Shown here: positions 5,902-7,000 of the stretch, one piece after another | Numbering within the stretch: the stretch's first letter is position 1 | Layout of the letters: each line of letters starts with the position of its first letter | Assembly: GCA_016284115.1 (NCBI GenBank) | Contig: JAEEOD010000206.1 | Location: 1 to 7,000 of the forward strand | Direction: 5' to 3' | Length of the DNA stretch: 7,000 nt | From: Bacteroidaceae bacterium | GTDB taxonomy: Bacteria; Bacteroidota; Bacteroidia; Bacteroidales; Bacteroidaceae | Notes under the pieces: model-generated | What the model was told of the DNA's origin: nothing | Databases searched by the model: none | Seen by the model: only the letters and a program-made list of their open reading frames with translations | Made by a program: the position numbers and the translations under genes

Positions 5902-7000
5902 TTATAAATCTATCGGCACCACAATTTTGAAGGTGATGTTGCGTCCCATATTATAGACACCACGTCTGCCAGTCACCACATTCATGTCGGCATACTTCAG
6001 TCGGCTCAGATGACTCTGATAGGCTTTGTTTAACAGGTTGTCGGCTGTGAGATACAGTTCGGCAACCTTCTTTCCTTTCAGTTGGAGATCAGTGCCTGCC
6101 CACAGACTGAGCAATGCATAACCAGGAGTAACCATCTCGGAATCATCAGCACGATAGACGTGTGTCTGCTTCAAATAACAGTCGAGACCAGCAGCTACAT
6201 AGGCATTATTCAGAGCCAGTCCTTGTTTAGGGTGAGCATGACGGTATTCATGCGACTCATGAGTACTGACCGTACTGTGTGTATGGTGGAACAACTCCCA
6301 CTTCAGCTCAGATGACCATCGAGGGGCTGGTGTGAAAGGCAAGTATTTTGCATTCTGTGCAGCATGTAACAACTGTGCATCCACATACGAGAAAGAATTA
6401 GAGAAATGTATCGAGTGGATAGGATGAAAGTCGATGCCAGCCTCAAAGCCCAACAAACGGGCATCACCCTGAATATAAGCATAGGTCAGGTAACCCTCCT
6501 CAATCTCTATTGGCAATCGGTGAGTGAAAATATAGTTGTCGATGCGGTTGGCAAAGAGTGCCAACTGAGCAGAGACATAGCTGGAAGTAAAATCCAGTCC
6601 CAAGTCAGCCTGCAGACTATACTCAGCCTTGAGCTTTTGGTTGCCCAACTCATAACGAATAGAACCCTCGTGCACACCATTAGATGCCAACTCACTCATG
6701 TTCGGTGTACGGAAGCCACGCGCCAGGTTCAGACGCAGGTTAAAGTGGTCGTTGACATTCCAGATGGCACCCATACTGCCCGTCAATCCATTGAAATTAC
6801 GCTTGAAATCCACAAAGCGCATTGCCCCCTCCTCCTCTAACGCATCACCATGCAGGTAACGATGGTCATAGCGTACACCTCCATTGAGAGTCCAGTTGTC
6901 AGCAATGTTTTTCGTAGCAGTGGCATAAATGCCGAAGTCGAACAATCGACTATCAGGAATAAGGTATTCCTCGCCCTTGTTGACCGACTTTTGGTACATG
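5902..7000 (-). CDS. TonB-dependent outer-membrane receptor, C-terminal part (cut by window edge)
   Basis: The last 365 or so codons of a TonB-dependent receptor; the N-terminal plug, TonB box and signal peptide lie beyond the right edge. The Met codon at 6999 is probably internal. Visible marks of the 22-strand barrel are LNLARGFRTPNMSEL (90-104 of the visible part), SNGVHEGSIRYELGN (106-120), LGFEAGIDF (183-191), and near the end LTADNLLNKAYQSHLSRLKY (317-336) and a final strand to VPIDL. The SNG-HEG-RYE-GN pattern and the NLLNK-Y-SHLS pattern recall receptors for haem, zinc (ZnuD-like) and metal chelates. A segment at 238-256 holds seven histidines in 19 residues, between two strands, probably an exposed loop. 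This suggests metal or haem binding, but the ligand is not known. No cobalamin-specific feature could be recognised. The gene is convergent with the methyltransferase gene and shares the terminator region with it. Confidence 0.92.
   Translation of the reverse strand, partial: MYQKSVNKGEEYLIPDSRLFDFGIYATATKNIADNWTLNGGVRYDHRYLHGDALEEEGAMRFVDFKRNFNGLTGSMGAIWNVNDHFNLRLNLARGFRTPNMSELASNGVHEGSIRYELGNQKLKAEYSLQADLGLDFTSSYVSAQLALFANRIDNYIFTHRLPIEIEEGYLTYAYIQGDARLLGFEAGIDFHPIHSIHFSNSFSYVDAQLLHAAQNAKYLPFTPAPRWSSELKWELFHHTHSTVSTHESHEYRHAHPKQGLALNNAYVAAGLDCYLKQTHVYRADDSEMVTPGYALLSLWAGTDLQLKGKKVAELYLTADNLLNKAYQSHLSRLKYADMNVVTGRRGVYNMGRNITFKIVVPIDL
6232..6288 (-). other. Histidine-rich segment of the TonB-dependent receptor
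   Basis: This stretch codes for HHTHSTVSTHESHEYRHAH, seven histidines in 19 residues. It lies between a strand ending in WELF and one beginning near LALNNAYV, so a loop position is likely. Histidine clusters in receptor loops are known in ZnuD-type zinc importers. Here a role in binding a transition metal or haem is inferred. Confidence 0.6.

Noticed and set aside
6406..6840. Plus-strand open frame of 144 codons opposite the receptor gene
   Set aside because: The minus-strand receptor is well supported here; the plus frame has no promoter or domain.

Overview
The window looks like a chromosomal stretch from a member of the Bacteroidales (Bacteroides/Prevotella-like). The evidence is the promoters: four intergenic regions carry the Bacteroidetes -7 element TAnnTTTG about 19-20 nt downstream of a TTTG-like -33 element. 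Shine-Dalgarno sequences are absent, and the protein set is typical of the group (porin with lipoprotein, TonB-dependent receptor, PepSY membrane protein). The exact genus cannot be read from the sequence.

Left part (1-1485, minus strand): a leftward unit starts from a promoter at about 1477-1508. It encodes a 447-aa outer-membrane beta-barrel porin and, 16 nt further on, the first 31 codons of a lipoprotein cut by the window edge.

Centre (1595-3507, plus strand): a clear cobalamin riboswitch (about 1632-1814) has its own promoter and precedes a 507-aa SLC13/DASS-family anion transporter. The unit ends at a strong intrinsic terminator (3468-3507). The riboswitch therefore appears to control only the transporter. 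This is an unusual client for a B12 switch, and it suggests a link between B12 status and dicarboxylate (perhaps succinate) traffic.

Right part (3528-5881, plus strand): a 501-aa four-helix PepSY-type membrane protein with histidines at the helix ends, probably a haem-containing reductase of the metal-chelate uptake kind, and a 204-aa class I SAM-dependent methyltransferase. Each has its own promoter and a very short leader. A 13-bp hairpin terminator (5845-5881) closes this side.

Far right (5902-7000, minus strand): the C-terminal part of a TonB-dependent receptor, convergent with the methyltransferase and carrying a histidine-rich, probably surface-exposed segment. Receptor, PepSY protein and porin/lipoprotein together suggest a metal or metal-chelate uptake neighbourhood next to a B12-sensing transporter unit. 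That grouping is an inference from gene order. No RNA genes other than the riboswitch, mobile elements or CRISPR arrays were seen.
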